Part shown: piece by piece, positions 34,936-43,931 of the stretch
Numbering within the stretch: position 1 is the first letter of the stretch
Layout of the letters: each line of letters opens with the position of its first letter
Source: Mycobacterium sp. SMC-4
GTDB lineage: Bacteria; Actinomycetota; Actinomycetes; Mycobacteriales; Mycobacteriaceae
NCBI RefSeq assembly: GCF_025263265.1
Contig: NZ_CP079869.1
Coordinates: 496,001 to 560,000 of the forward strand
Reading direction: 5' to 3'
DNA: 64,000 nt
Notes under the pieces: generated by a model
Seen by the model: the letters and a program-made list of their open reading frames with translations, nothing else
Databases searched by the model: none
What the model was told of the DNA's origin: nothing
Program-made: the position numbers and the translations under genes

Positions 34936-35832
34936 TCAGGGTTCGATGACGTGCGACGGGTCGGGTCGTCGGTGTGGCGGAGCCTGGCTGTAGTCCCGCC
35001 ACGGGCCGTCGCGCTGCTCGACGGCCGCGCGCACCCCGTCGGTGGCGGCGGTCTCGACGAACCGCAGCGCATCGGGGGTGTTACGCATCAGTCCGTCCAG
35101 GATGCCGCCGAGGGTCTGCGTCGAGGCCAGGCCCATGTTCTCGTAGGCCTGGTTGACGATCAGCTTCTGCGCCTGCAGCTGTGACAGCGGGATGGTGGCG
35201 AGCATGGCGGCGACCTCTGCCACCCGTGCTTCCAGTCGTTCGAAAGGCACCGACTCGTTGATCAGCTCCACGGCGGCGGCTTCCTGACCGGTCAATGGCT
35301 CGCCGGTGAGGGCATGCCACTTCACCTTGGCCATCGACAGCCGGTACAACCACATCCCGGTCAGGTAGGCGCCCCACATCCGGGCGTACGGCGTACCGAT
35401 GACGGCATCGTCGCTGGCGATGACGAGGTCCGCGCACAGCGCGTAATCGCTGGCCCCACCCACGCACCAGCCGTGCACCTGGGCGATCACCGGCTTGGAC
35501 GCCCGCCAGATCGCCATGAACTTCTGCGTCGGACCGGTCTCGCGGGCGCTGACCATCGCGAAGTCCTTGCCCGGATCCCAGCGGCCGTCGGTGTTCATCG
35601 CCTCGCCCCAGTGGGTGAACCCGCCGCCGAAGTCGTAGCCGCCGGAGAACGACCGCCCGGCGCCGCGCAGCACGATCACCTTGACGGCGGGGTCGCGTTC
35701 GGCCAATCCCACAGCGGCTTCGATCTCGTCGGGCATGGGCGGCACGATGGTGTTGAGCTGCTCAGGACGGTTCAGGGTGATGGTCGCGACGGGCGGTTCA
35801 GCCCGGTACAGGATGGTCTGGAACGACGCCAT
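34936..35832 (-). CDS. Enoyl-CoA hydratase/isomerase (crotonase) family protein
   Basis: The 298-residue protein has the crotonase fold: ATITLNRPEQLNTI, VIVLRGAGRSFSGGYDFGGG (oxyanion-hole strand, read in parts), KPVIAQVHGWCVGGASDYALCADLVIAS and DDAVIGTPYARMWG. The usual catalytic Glu pair is not clearly recognisable (GASDYALCAD and TPYARMWG at those positions), so the exact reaction is uncertain. The long insertion after the first oxyanion strand (residues about 68-100) is seen in some mycobacterial EchA proteins. The start region overlaps no neighbour; the gene ends 39 bp before the monooxygenase start. Confidence 0.82.
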   Translation of the reverse strand: MASFQTILYRAEPPVATITLNRPEQLNTIVPPMPDEIEAAVGLAERDPAVKVIVLRGAGRSFSGGYDFGGGFTHWGEAMNTDGRWDPGKDFAMVSARETGPTQKFMAIWRASKPVIAQVHGWCVGGASDYALCADLVIASDDAVIGTPYARMWGAYLTGMWLYRLSMAKVKWHALTGEPLTGQEAAAVELINESVPFERLEARVAEVAAMLATIPLSQLQAQKLIVNQAYENMGLASTQTLGGILDGLMRNTPDALRFVETAATDGVRAAVEQRDGPWRDYSQAPPHRRPDPSHVIEP

Positions 35833-36006
35833 GATTGCCAGTGTGCCCCGTCGTTGACCTCGGTAAGGCCAGGTCGAGCACCTCCCCCGCCCGGCGACGG
35901 CGACCGCGCGGCGACGGGGGTACCGGTCCGGCGCGCGGCTATCCTCGACGAGGCGCGTACCGGCAATCGCCGCGACGTTCGGGGTACAGAGAGAAGAGGC
36001 CGGCCG

Positions 36007-36729
36007 TTGTCAGTAGACAGAATCGCCGAACTCGATGGTCTGGCCGGTTGGACCGTAAGTCTGATGGACGGTATCGGAGGTGCGGGCGCCGGACTGGCGA
36101 TCTTCCTGGAGAACCTGTTCCCGCCGCTGCCCAGTGAGGTCATCCTGCCGTTGGCCGGGTTCGCCGGACGGCTCGGCGCCTTCTCCGTGGCCGAGGCGAT
36201 CATCTGGACCACGCTGGGTTCGGTGCTCGGCGCCTGGGTCCTCTACCTGCTGGGCGCGCGGCTGGGCCATCACCGCATGCGCTGGTTGGCCACCAAGATC
36301 CCGCTGGTGGACACCGAGGACATCGACAAGGCCACGGCGTGGTTCGCCCGCCACGGCACCAAAGCGGTGCTCTTCGGCAGAATGCTGCCGCTGTTTCGCA
36401 GCTTCATCTCGGTACCGGCGGGCACCGAGCGGATGAACTTCCTCGTATTCACCGGGCTGACCGCCCTCGGGAGCCTGACGTGGAACAGTGTTTTCATCGG
36501 GCTGGGCTACGGACTGGGCGCCAACTGGCATCACGTCGAGCCGTATGCGGCGGTCGTGCAGTACGTCGTCATGGTTGTCGTTGCCGTGCTGGTCGTCCGA
36601 TTCGTGCTCTCGCGAATCCGCCGCCGGCGACTGCGTTCCAGCGCCGGCGGCGTGGAGTCTAGGACCGCAGTGGCGGATCAGGCTGGCGGTGCGCAGGCTG
36701 CGCCGCGTGAATTCGGCCGCCGATCTTGA
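36007..36729 (+). CDS. DedA-family membrane protein
   Basis: This 240-residue membrane protein of the DedA/VTT family has FLENLFPPLPSEVILPLAGF (reentrant motif with the conserved Glu/Pro), then GSVLGAWVLYLLGARLG, and the second signature GRMLPLFRSFISVPAGTERM with its arginines. The family acts in membrane lipid flipping (undecaprenyl phosphate, phosphatidylethanolamine) and proton-dependent homeostasis. The TTG at 36007 is chosen because AAGAGG lies eight bases upstream; ATG 36064 would remove the first 19 residues. The C-terminal 23 codons overlap the convergent gene. Confidence 0.87.
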   Translation: MSVDRIAELDGLAGWTVSLMDGIGGAGAGLAIFLENLFPPLPSEVILPLAGFAGRLGAFSVAEAIIWTTLGSVLGAWVLYLLGARLGHHRMRWLATKIPLVDTEDIDKATAWFARHGTKAVLFGRMLPLFRSFISVPAGTERMNFLVFTGLTALGSLTWNSVFIGLGYGLGANWHHVEPYAAVVQYVVMVVVAVLVVRFVLSRIRRRRLRSSAGGVESRTAVADQAGGAQAAPREFGRRS

Positions 36730-36979
36730 GGTTCGGGGTGCGGAAGTAGGCCCACCCGGTCATCAGGATCGCCGCGGCGGCCAGGAACGCCACTGCGCTT
36801 TGCACGTCTGGCAGTCCGCCGGCGAACAGCAGCGCCCCGCCGATCACGGTGCCCGACCAGTACAGACGTCGCTTGACCGCGCGCGCCGGCAGCCGCGCGG
36901 TGTCTCGGCCGGGCGCCACGATGGCTCCCGCGAGCGCTGCCGCGCCGGCGATCAACAGCAGGTCGGATGTCTGGTCCAT
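36659..36979 (-). CDS. Small membrane protein of unknown function
   Basis: A 106-residue protein with three hydrophobic segments (about 7-22, 42-57, 62-80) and a basic C-terminus. No family is recognised. Its ATG shares a base with the stop of the lipoprotein gene (TGATG), so it is the last cistron of a peptidase-lipoprotein-membrane protein operon. Its 3' end overlaps the DedA gene antisense by 71 bp. Confidence 0.6.
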   Translation of the reverse strand: MDQTSDLLLIAGAAALAGAIVAPGRDTARLPARAVKRRLYWSGTVIGGALLFAGGLPDVQSAVAFLAAAAILMTGWAYFRTPNLKIGGRIHAAQPAHRQPDPPLRS

Positions 36980-37611
36980 CAGGGCAGCAGCAGCTGGAAT
37001 CCGTCGACGATCTGCTGGGCGTCGCGCTGATAGGTGGGGTTCGCCCCGTCGGAGGTCTGAATGGTCACCGTCGCCAGGTAGGTGGCGTTACCGCGCTGGG
37101 CCACCACCGCGTGCATGATGATCGGCCGGCGCGGCGCCGGGCCCATCGGTGGAGCCATGTATGTCGTTGTCTCCGAGGGGAATCCGCATGTGGTGTTGTC
37201 CTCGGTCTGCAGATCGGTGGCATTCATGATGCGCACCAGGTTCGCCCGGTTCTCCTCGAACACCTCGGTGGCATCGGCCACCCCCCGGGCGCGTTCCAGG
37301 GTGACGACCGCGTTGGGTGCAAAACCGTTGGCGATCAACTGTTCGGCGACGATCGCATACCGGATCACCTGGCTGTCCATCATGGCGTTGCGCTGCCAGC
37401 CGGCCGGGACCGGGATGCGCAGTTGGGGTTCACGGGGACTCATGGCCGGCACGTCGGCCAGCGGCGCGTCGACGGTCGCGCACGCGGCCTGGCCGCCGGC
37501 CTGCTGACCCGCGGCCAGCACCGGCGTCCCGGTGATCTCACGGGCGCACCCCGTCAGCGCCAACGCGGTGGCGCAGGCGAGGATCACCAGTGATCGGATG
37601 GTGGTCGGCAT
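36979..37611 (-). CDS. LpqN/LpqT-like lipoprotein
   Basis: The 210-residue secreted lipoprotein has a signal peptide ending in the lipobox LTGC (Cys about 21), then REITGTPVLA. The mature part matches the mycobacterial LpqN/LpqT pattern: IPVPAGWQRN, VTLERARG, and a strand VVAQRGNATYLATVTIQTSD before a C-terminal helix (IVDGFQLLL). These proteins sit on the outer face of the plasma membrane; LpqN relatives bind lipid-transport proteins, a role only inferred here. The ATG at 37611 follows the peptidase stop almost directly. Confidence 0.85.
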   Translation of the reverse strand: MPTTIRSLVILACATALALTGCAREITGTPVLAAGQQAGGQAACATVDAPLADVPAMSPREPQLRIPVPAGWQRNAMMDSQVIRYAIVAEQLIANGFAPNAVVTLERARGVADATEVFEENRANLVRIMNATDLQTEDNTTCGFPSETTTYMAPPMGPAPRRPIIMHAVVAQRGNATYLATVTIQTSDGANPTYQRDAQQIVDGFQLLLP

Positions 37612-37612
37612 G

Positions 37613-39622
37613 TCAACTCCCGTCGAGGGTGCGGAGGAGGAACTCGTAGATGAGCGCGGCGCGGAACGCGGTCTGGGGGTTGTCGGCTGCGCCGGCGTGT
37701 CCGCCTTCAATGTTCTCGTAATAGCGGACCGGGTGTCCGGCGGCCTCAAGTGCTGCGGTCATCTTGCGCGCATGGCCGGGATGGACCCGGTCATCTCGGG
37801 TGGAGGTGGTTATCAGCACCGGTGGGTAGCGGTGATCGGACGAGATATTCTGGTAGGGCGAGTATTTCGAGATGAAGGCCCAGTCGTCCGGGTCGTCCGG
37901 GTTCCCGTACTCGGCAACCCAGGACGCGCCGGCAAGCAGTAGATGGAAGCGTCGCATGTCCAGCAGCGGCACGCTGCACACCAACGCGCCGAACAACTCC
38001 GGGTACTGGGTGAGCATGATGCCCATGAGCAACCCGCCGTTGCTTCCGCCCTGGGCGCCGAGCTGCTCGACGGTGGTGATCCCGCGGGCCACCAAGTCTT
38101 TGGCGACTGCGGCGAAATCCTCGGCGACCAGATGTCGCCCCTCGCGCATCGCCTGGGTGTGCCAGGTGGGTCCGTACTCACCGCCGCCCCGGATGTTGGC
38201 CAGCACGTAGGTGCCGCCGCGGGCCAGCCACAGCCGGCCCAGCACTCCGTCGTAGGACGGTGTGCGCGCAACCTCGAAACCGCCGTATCCGCCCAGCAGG
38301 GTGGGCGCAGGGCCCTGGGTGTGTCGATGGCCGACGACGAAATAGGGGACCGCGGTTCCGTCGTCGGAGGTGGCGAAATGCTGGGTGACGGTCAGGTCGG
38401 CGGCGTCGAAGAACGATGGTGCCCGCTTGATCTCGCGCAGCGTCGCGCCGGCAGCGCCGTACAGCAGCCGCGACGGGGTGTCGAAACCCGAGGAGTCCAA
38501 GAAGATCTCGTCGCCCTGGTCGTCGGCGGCGACGATCACGGTGTTGGTGTTCTCCGGCAGCCCGCGCACGGGCTCGCGGTTCCAGGAGCCCGGTGTGTAG
38601 ATCTCGACGCGGCTGGCCACGTCGGCGAGTGTGACGACCACCAATCGGTCGCGCGTCCACGCGTAGTGGTACAGGCAGGTGTGCGCATCCGGTTCGAACA
38701 CCGTCGTCAACTCGGCGGTGCCGGCCAGGAACTCGTCGTAAGGCGCAGCCAGCAGCGAGCCGGCCCGGTACCGGGCCCGATCGTGCTGCCAGTCGGTACG
38801 CAATTCGATGAGCAGCCAGTCGCGGTGCAGCGAGATGCTGGCGTCGGTAGGCGTGTCGATCCGGATGAGCTCTCCGTCGCGCAGCTCGTAGACCTCCTCG
38901 TTGAAGAAATCCAGCGCACGGGCGATCAGGGTGCGTTCGAAACCCGCGGTCCGGTCGACTGAGGCCGCGACCACGACATCGGTGGACGCGCCGCCGAACA
39001 CCAGCTCCGCCTCGGCCAGTGGCCGGCCTCGCCGCCAGCGCCGCACTTCGCGGGGATATCCGGACTCGGTCAGCGAGCCTTCCCCGAGATCGGTGCCCAC
39101 CAACAGCGTGTCCAGGTCCTCCCAGGCCACCTGCGACTTGGCTTCCGCCAGCTCAAACCCGTCGGTAACGAATTGCCTTGTCGTCATGTCGAATTCACGG
39201 ACCACGGCGGCGTCGGAGCCGCCCCGAGACAGGCTGACCAGCGCGCGCGAGAAGTCCGGCTCGATGACCTGTGCCCCGGCCCACACCCAGTTCGTGTCAT
39301 CGGAGAGAGCCAGTGCGTCGACGTCGATGAGGATGTCCCAGGCCGGCTGCTCACGCAGGTAGCTCTCCAGTGTGGTGCGTCGCCACACGCCCTTGGGATT
39401 GTTGGAGTCGCGCCAGAAGTTGTAGAGGTGGCCACCGCGGCGACGCACGTACGGGATGCGGGTGTCGGTGTCGAGCACCTCCAGCGCCTCTGCGCGCATC
39501 TGCTCGAAGCGCTGGCCGGACAACTCGGTGAGGGTGGGTTCGTTGTGGGCGCGCACCCAGGCCAGCGCGTCGTCTCCGGTGACGTCTTCAAGCCACAGAT
39601 GCGGGTCTTCGGTGTCGGCCAT
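37613..39622 (-). CDS. Prolyl oligopeptidase family serine peptidase (Rv0457c orthologue)
   Basis: The 669-residue S9A peptidase has an N-terminal PHLWLEDVTGDDALAWV (shared by prolyl endopeptidases), a seven-blade beta-propeller (about 70-400), and a C-terminal alpha/beta hydrolase with GAQGGSNGGLLMG (nucleophile Ser in GGSNGG), Asp in TSTRDDRVHPGHARKM and His in EGGHAGA. It hydrolyses short peptides, probably in the cytosol, since no signal peptide is seen. The ATG at 39622 is chosen because similarity begins with MADTEDPHLW; CAGAAT six bases upstream is a possible -10. Confidence 0.92.
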   Translation of the reverse strand: MADTEDPHLWLEDVTGDDALAWVRAHNEPTLTELSGQRFEQMRAEALEVLDTDTRIPYVRRRGGHLYNFWRDSNNPKGVWRRTTLESYLREQPAWDILIDVDALALSDDTNWVWAGAQVIEPDFSRALVSLSRGGSDAAVVREFDMTTRQFVTDGFELAEAKSQVAWEDLDTLLVGTDLGEGSLTESGYPREVRRWRRGRPLAEAELVFGGASTDVVVAASVDRTAGFERTLIARALDFFNEEVYELRDGELIRIDTPTDASISLHRDWLLIELRTDWQHDRARYRAGSLLAAPYDEFLAGTAELTTVFEPDAHTCLYHYAWTRDRLVVVTLADVASRVEIYTPGSWNREPVRGLPENTNTVIVAADDQGDEIFLDSSGFDTPSRLLYGAAGATLREIKRAPSFFDAADLTVTQHFATSDDGTAVPYFVVGHRHTQGPAPTLLGGYGGFEVARTPSYDGVLGRLWLARGGTYVLANIRGGGEYGPTWHTQAMREGRHLVAEDFAAVAKDLVARGITTVEQLGAQGGSNGGLLMGIMLTQYPELFGALVCSVPLLDMRRFHLLLAGASWVAEYGNPDDPDDWAFISKYSPYQNISSDHRYPPVLITTSTRDDRVHPGHARKMTAALEAAGHPVRYYENIEGGHAGAADNPQTAFRAALIYEFLLRTLDGS

Positions 39623-39704
39623 CTCCCCATTCTGCGCACCATCGCCGACGGCCGGGCAACCGGAGTCCGCGGCGCGCCGCCGCACGTGGTGGGGGGTGCG
39701 GCGT

Positions 39705-39710
39705 TATCGT
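39705..39710 (+). promoter_or_regulatory. -10 element TATCGT of the small membrane-protein operon
   Basis: TATCGT is followed by seven bases and the GTG at 39718, a leaderless arrangement. Confidence 0.5.
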
Positions 39711-39717
39711 CAGAAAC

Positions 39718-39996
39718 GTGATTCCGCTGCCGAGAGCCTCGGCGCTGGCCGGGGTGATGATCGTCGGAGTGGCGATCGGCATGATCGCCGCGATCGCCGC
39801 CGCGGTCGAGATCACCGCGACGGTCCGCCCGGACATCGTGATCGCGCTGGTGGTCGGGGTCCCCGGGGCGATCGGGTTGACCATGATTCTGGCCGCGCGC
39901 CGCCGCTGGGTCACCGCTGTCGGCGCGATGATCCTCGCGATCGGGCCGGGCTGCCTCGGTGCGCTGACCGCTGTTCAGGTGGCCACCGGTGTCTGA
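39718..39996 (+). CDS. Small conserved membrane protein (Rv0460-like)
   Basis: This 92-residue protein has three hydrophobic helices (about 8-30, 38-58, 65-88) and no recognised domain. The start codon is GTG. Its stop overlaps the next gene by 8 nt. Position between the peptidase and lpd matches Rv0460; function is unknown. Confidence 0.7.
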   Translation: MIPLPRASALAGVMIVGVAIGMIAAIAAAVEITATVRPDIVIALVVGVPGAIGLTMILAARRRWVTAVGAMILAIGPGCLGALTAVQVATGV

Positions 39997-40453
39997 CACC
40001 GACCGAGACAGCGCCCCAGGCGAGCACACCGAGGCGTTCACCCCGGAGTTCACCGGGGCACTCGCGGCGGCCTCCGTGCTGGAGCAGCCGGCAACCCCCG
40101 CTGTCGGGATGCTGCCCCCGCACCCGGCCCAACCAGTGGTGCTCCCTGGTGTGGCGCAGTATCTGAGCCGTTGGCGATTCGTCCTGGTGGTGTTCGCTGT
40201 GTGGATCGTCGCCGCGGCGGCAGGGGCCGGGCTGTACTACTGGTGGTTCCATTCGCTGGACAAGACGATGCCGGTGTTCGTGGTGCTGGTCTACCTGGTG
40301 GCCGCCACGGTGGGAAGTCTGCTCACCGCACTGGTGCAGAACCGGCCCGCAGCCGCAGCGCTGGCCATCGGACTGATGTCGGCGCCACTGGCGGCGGTGT
40401 CCGGAGCCGCGCTGCTCTACGGTGGCTACGTGTTCGGGTGGATCAGCCGCTGA
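39989..40453 (+). CDS. Conserved membrane protein (Rv0461-like)
   Basis: The 154-residue protein has a hydrophilic N-terminal 55 residues rich in Glu, Pro and Ala, followed by three helices (about 62-84, 92-112, 120-148). The GTG start lies inside the last codons of the previous gene, so the two are translationally linked. No domain is recognised; by position it corresponds to Rv0461. Confidence 0.7.
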   Translation: MSDTDRDSAPGEHTEAFTPEFTGALAAASVLEQPATPAVGMLPPHPAQPVVLPGVAQYLSRWRFVLVVFAVWIVAAAAGAGLYYWWFHSLDKTMPVFVVLVYLVAATVGSLLTALVQNRPAAAALAIGLMSAPLAAVSGAALLYGGYVFGWISR

Positions 40454-40486
40454 GTTTTTCGACGGTCTGGTTGGCCGCCGGGGCCA

Positions 40487-40512
40487 TTCATATGTTCAGA
40501 TAAACAGATGAA
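40487..40512 (+). promoter_or_regulatory. Inverted repeat over the ABC-importer start
   Basis: TTCATATGTT (40487-40496) and AACAGATGAA (40503-40512) are reverse complements at 9 of 10 positions with a 6-bp spacer. The left arm holds TATGTT, a good -10; the right arm covers the ATG at 40508. It resembles ArsR/SmtB-type metal-sensor operators, but the regulator is not in the window. Confidence 0.5.
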
Positions 40513-42082
40513 TCGCCGCGCAGCGCTCGCCTGCGCCCTGACTGTTGCGGTCCTCGCAGCCTGCGCCGGGCAGCCCGGCCGGGACAGCACCGACCAGATT
40601 GTGCTCGCCGAGGGTTACGAACTCGGCGCGTACAACCCGGTGAACGGGTATTCCGAGTCCGGCGTTTCGCCGATCTACGACGGGCTGTACCGGCCGAGCG
40701 CGACCACCGACACCGTGGTGCCCGAACTGAGGCCGGCGCTGGCCGAACAGGATCCCGAACCGATCGGTCCGAATCGCTGGCGCATTCCGTTGCGCACCGG
40801 CGTGGTGTTTTCCGACGGCAGCGCCTTCGACTCGGCCGACGTGGTCGCCACCTACACCGCCGTCGCCGACCCGCAGGTGGCCTCGGAGATCTCCACCTCG
40901 GTGGCGCCCATCGTGTCGATCGCCGCCGACGGTGCCGATGCGGTCACCGTGGAGTTGAACACCGCCGCCGACCCCCGGCCCCATCTGCTGCTCGGCATCC
41001 TGCCCTCGGAGCAGGTGCAGGCCGCCCCGGCCGCCGACTGGGCGGTCAACACCGCGCCGGTGGGTACCGGCCCCTACCGGCTGGAGAGCCTGCGGCCCGA
41101 CCAGGCGGTGCTCGTCGCGCGCGACGACTATTGGGGTGACCCACCGCAGGTCAGGCGCCTGGTCTACACCTACGCCCCGGACGACAACGCGCGCGCCCAG
41201 AGCATGGCCTCCGGCGCGGTCGACGGAACGAATCTGCCGCCCCGACTGCTCGATTCGGTCGGCGGCGACGACGTCGAGACCGTCGGCGTGCAATCCGCGG
41301 ACTGGCGCGCGGTGGCGCTGCCGGCCGGCAATCTGTTCACCGCGGATGTCCGCGCCCGCCTGGCGATGAACCTCGGCGTCGACCGCGCGGCGATGGTGCG
41401 CGACGTCCTGCTCGGATACGGTCGCGAAGCCAGCACCCCGGTTGCCGAGGCCTACGGCGCGGCTCACAACCCCGACGCCCGGTTCGCCTTCGACATCGAG
41501 GGTGCCGATGCCATCCTCGACGACGCCGGGTGGCGGGTGGGCGCCAATCAGATCCGCGAACGAGACGGTGTCCCCGCGTCGTTCGAACTGCTCTACAACG
41601 CCCAGGACACGTTGCGACGAGATCTGGCCGTGGCCTTCGCCGCGGCCATGCGACCGCTGGGCATCGACGTGCGGCCGCGCGGCACCAGCTGGGACGAGAT
41701 CGACACCCGGTTCGGGGATTCGGCGGTGGTGCTCGGCGGCGGCTCGCGGCCCTACAGCATCGATTCCCAGGTCTACGACACACTGCACACCCGCGTCGCG
41801 GACTCCTCGCCGTACTCGAACCCGGGCAACTTCACCGCGCCCGGTCTCGACGAGATGCTCGAGGCTGCCGCCCAGGCGGCCACCGGTCCCGACAAGGACC
41901 GTCTCTACCGCGACATCCAGGCCACCTACGCCGAGCAGCCGTCGTATGTATTCCTGGCATTCCTCGACCACACCTACGCCTACCGCGACCGGGGCTGGAC
42001 GCAGACGGCGCCGATCATGGAGCCCCACTCGCACGGAGTGTCCTGGGGACCGTGGTGGGACATCGCCCGATGGACACGCTGA
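40508..42082 (+). CDS. ABC importer substrate-binding lipoprotein (family 5, peptide/nickel type)
   Basis: The 524-residue exported lipoprotein has a signal peptide and the lipobox LAAC (Cys about 19). It is an SBP_bac_5 protein: YNPVNGYSESGVSPIYDGLYRP, WRIPLRTGVVFSDGSAFDSADVVATY (read in parts), VGTGPYRLESLRPDQAVLVARDDYWG and the late DDAGWRVG block. Ligands of the family are oligopeptides, nickel chelates or opines; nothing here fixes which. It is the first gene of a complete importer; the permease ATG lies inside its last codons. Confidence 0.9.
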   Translation: MNRRAALACALTVAVLAACAGQPGRDSTDQIVLAEGYELGAYNPVNGYSESGVSPIYDGLYRPSATTDTVVPELRPALAEQDPEPIGPNRWRIPLRTGVVFSDGSAFDSADVVATYTAVADPQVASEISTSVAPIVSIAADGADAVTVELNTAADPRPHLLLGILPSEQVQAAPAADWAVNTAPVGTGPYRLESLRPDQAVLVARDDYWGDPPQVRRLVYTYAPDDNARAQSMASGAVDGTNLPPRLLDSVGGDDVETVGVQSADWRAVALPAGNLFTADVRARLAMNLGVDRAAMVRDVLLGYGREASTPVAEAYGAAHNPDARFAFDIEGADAILDDAGWRVGANQIRERDGVPASFELLYNAQDTLRRDLAVAFAAAMRPLGIDVRPRGTSWDEIDTRFGDSAVVLGGGSRPYSIDSQVYDTLHTRVADSSPYSNPGNFTAPGLDEMLEAAAQAATGPDKDRLYRDIQATYAEQPSYVFLAFLDHTYAYRDRGWTQTAPIMEPHSHGVSWGPWWDIARWTR

Positions 42083-43104
42083 CCCCGGCGACCGTCGCCG
42101 AGCACGCCCCGGCGGGACGGCAGGTCCGGCCGCTGCGGGCGGCCGCGCGGCTGCTGGCCGTGCGCACCGCCATCGCGGTTCCGTTGACCGCGGCCATCTC
42201 GGCAGCGATCTTCGCTGTCGCGTCGCTGTCCCCGTTCGATCCATTGGCCGCGTATCTGGGCGGCAACTATCAGTTCGCCACCCCGTCCCAGCGCGACGCC
42301 ATGCGCGCGGCCTACAACACCGATCAGTCCTGGTACGGGGCGTGGTGGCAGTGGCTGGGTGGACTGGCCCGCGGTGACCTGGGGTGGTCGTCGACCCAGT
42401 CCCAGCCGGTGGCCACGGTGCTGGCCGAACGGCTGCCGTTCACGTTGGCCTTGTCCGGGGCCGCGCTGCTGACCGCCACCGTGCTGGCCATCGTGCTGGG
42501 GTGCCTGGCCGGTATGCGCCGCGGTGGCCTGATCGACCGGCTGCTCACCGGGCTCTCGGTGACCTTCGCCGCGGTGCCGCCGTTCGTGGTGTCGCTGGCC
42601 TTGGTGGTCGTGGTGGCCGTGGGCCTGCGCTGGTTGCCCGCGTCGGGGGCTGCCGCGCCAGGCGCGGACTACACGGTGTCAGGCGTGCTGCGCTACGGCA
42701 TCCTGCCCTGGATCGCGCTGACGGTCTCGATGATCCCGTGGCTGTTGTTGACCACCCGCGCGGCGGTGGTGGAAAGCGTCGACTCCGATGCGGTGCGCGG
42801 AGCCCGGTCTCGCGGTGTCCACGGCTGGGCACTGCTGCGCGGCCACATCGCGCCGGTCTCGGTGCTGCCCACCCTGGCGCTGCTGGGCACCCGGTTGCCC
42901 GAGCTGATCGCCGGCGCGGCCATCGTCGAGACCGTGTTCGGTTGGCCGGGCATGGCTGCGGTGTTGGTGGATTCCGCTGCCGCACTGGACTTCCCGCTAC
43001 TGGCCGCGCTGACGGTTGCGGCTGCGGTGGCGGTGCTGGCCGGTTCGGCGCTCTCCGATGCTGCCGCGGTCGCCCTCGATCCGCGCATCCGGATGGCCGC
43101 ATGA
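42070..43104 (+). CDS. ABC importer permease 1 (DppB/NikB type)
   Basis: The 344-residue inner-membrane permease has about six helices. The DppB signature is present: FDPLAAYLG after the first helix, TDQSWYGAWWQWLGGLARGDLGWS (read in parts), and the EAA-type loop ESVDSDAVRGARSRGVHGWALLRGH that contacts the ATPase. It overlaps the binding-protein gene by 13 nt and the next permease by 4 nt (ATGA). Confidence 0.9.
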   Translation: MDTLTPATVAEHAPAGRQVRPLRAAARLLAVRTAIAVPLTAAISAAIFAVASLSPFDPLAAYLGGNYQFATPSQRDAMRAAYNTDQSWYGAWWQWLGGLARGDLGWSSTQSQPVATVLAERLPFTLALSGAALLTATVLAIVLGCLAGMRRGGLIDRLLTGLSVTFAAVPPFVVSLALVVVVAVGLRWLPASGAAAPGADYTVSGVLRYGILPWIALTVSMIPWLLLTTRAAVVESVDSDAVRGARSRGVHGWALLRGHIAPVSVLPTLALLGTRLPELIAGAAIVETVFGWPGMAAVLVDSAAALDFPLLAALTVAAAVAVLAGSALSDAAAVALDPRIRMAA

Positions 43105-43931
43105 GCGTTCCGGTATTGCAGCGCCTGCGGCCCGGTCTGAGGTGGCCGTGGATCGTTCTGGGCATCATCGCCGTCACCGCGGTGGGTATCCCGCTGTTCG
43201 CCGGTGAGCAGATCGCCGATTTCTCGGCCGCCCTTCGGCCACCGAGCGCCGAACACCTTGCCGGAACCGATCATTCGGGCTATGACCTGCTCACCCGCAC
43301 CGCCGAGGGGCTGCAGATGTCGCTGTTGATCGCGGTGATCTGCGCAATCGCCGCCACCGTGCTGGGTGCGGCCGTCGGTGTCCTTGCGGCGCTGGCCGGC
43401 GGATGGCTCGACGCGGTGGTGATGCGGCTGGTCGACGGCGTCAACGCCTTGCCCCATCTGGTGCTCGGCATCGTGATCGCCGCGATGTGGCGCGGTGCGC
43501 CGCTGGCGATCATCGCCTCGATCGCGTTGACGCACTGGCCGGCGGTGGCCCGGGTGGTGCGCGCCGAACTGTTGGCGGTCGCCGAGGCCGGATGGGTGGA
43601 GACCGCGCGACTGGCCGGTGGCTCCCGATGGTTCGTCGCGCGGCGGCACCTGGCTCCGGCGGTGACGGCGCAGGCGCTGGTGGCGATGGTGGTGCTGCTT
43701 CCGCACGCGGTGTGGCACGAATCGACACTGTCGTTTCTCGGCGTCGGCCTCTCACCGGACCGCGCCAGCCTCGGCACCTTGCTCAGTGAGGCCCGCGGCG
43801 CCGTCCTCACCGGCGCGTGGTGGACGTTGGCGGTCCCCGCAGCGGCACTCATCGCCACCGCCCTGGCCTTCGCGATGGCCGGCGCATCATTGCGCAGCCG
43901 GCACCGCCCCCCGTCGGGACAGGTGTGGTGA
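43101..43931 (+). CDS. ABC importer permease 2 (DppC/NikC type)
   Basis: The 276-residue inner-membrane permease has the DppC signature HLAGTDHSGYDLLTR after the first helix, a six-helix core, and the coupling loop VAEAGWVETARLAGGSRWFVARRHLAP. The HESTLSFLGVGL motif near the C-terminus is typical. It starts within the permease 1 stop (ATGA). Confidence 0.9.
   Translation: MSVPVLQRLRPGLRWPWIVLGIIAVTAVGIPLFAGEQIADFSAALRPPSAEHLAGTDHSGYDLLTRTAEGLQMSLLIAVICAIAATVLGAAVGVLAALAGGWLDAVVMRLVDGVNALPHLVLGIVIAAMWRGAPLAIIASIALTHWPAVARVVRAELLAVAEAGWVETARLAGGSRWFVARRHLAPAVTAQALVAMVVLLPHAVWHESTLSFLGVGLSPDRASLGTLLSEARGAVLTGAWWTLAVPAAALIATALAFAMAGASLRSRHRPPSGQVW

Noticed and set aside
40496..42244. Long minus-strand open frame opposite the substrate-binding protein
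   Set aside because: No domain is recognisable and the plus strand encodes a clear family-5 binding lipoprotein.
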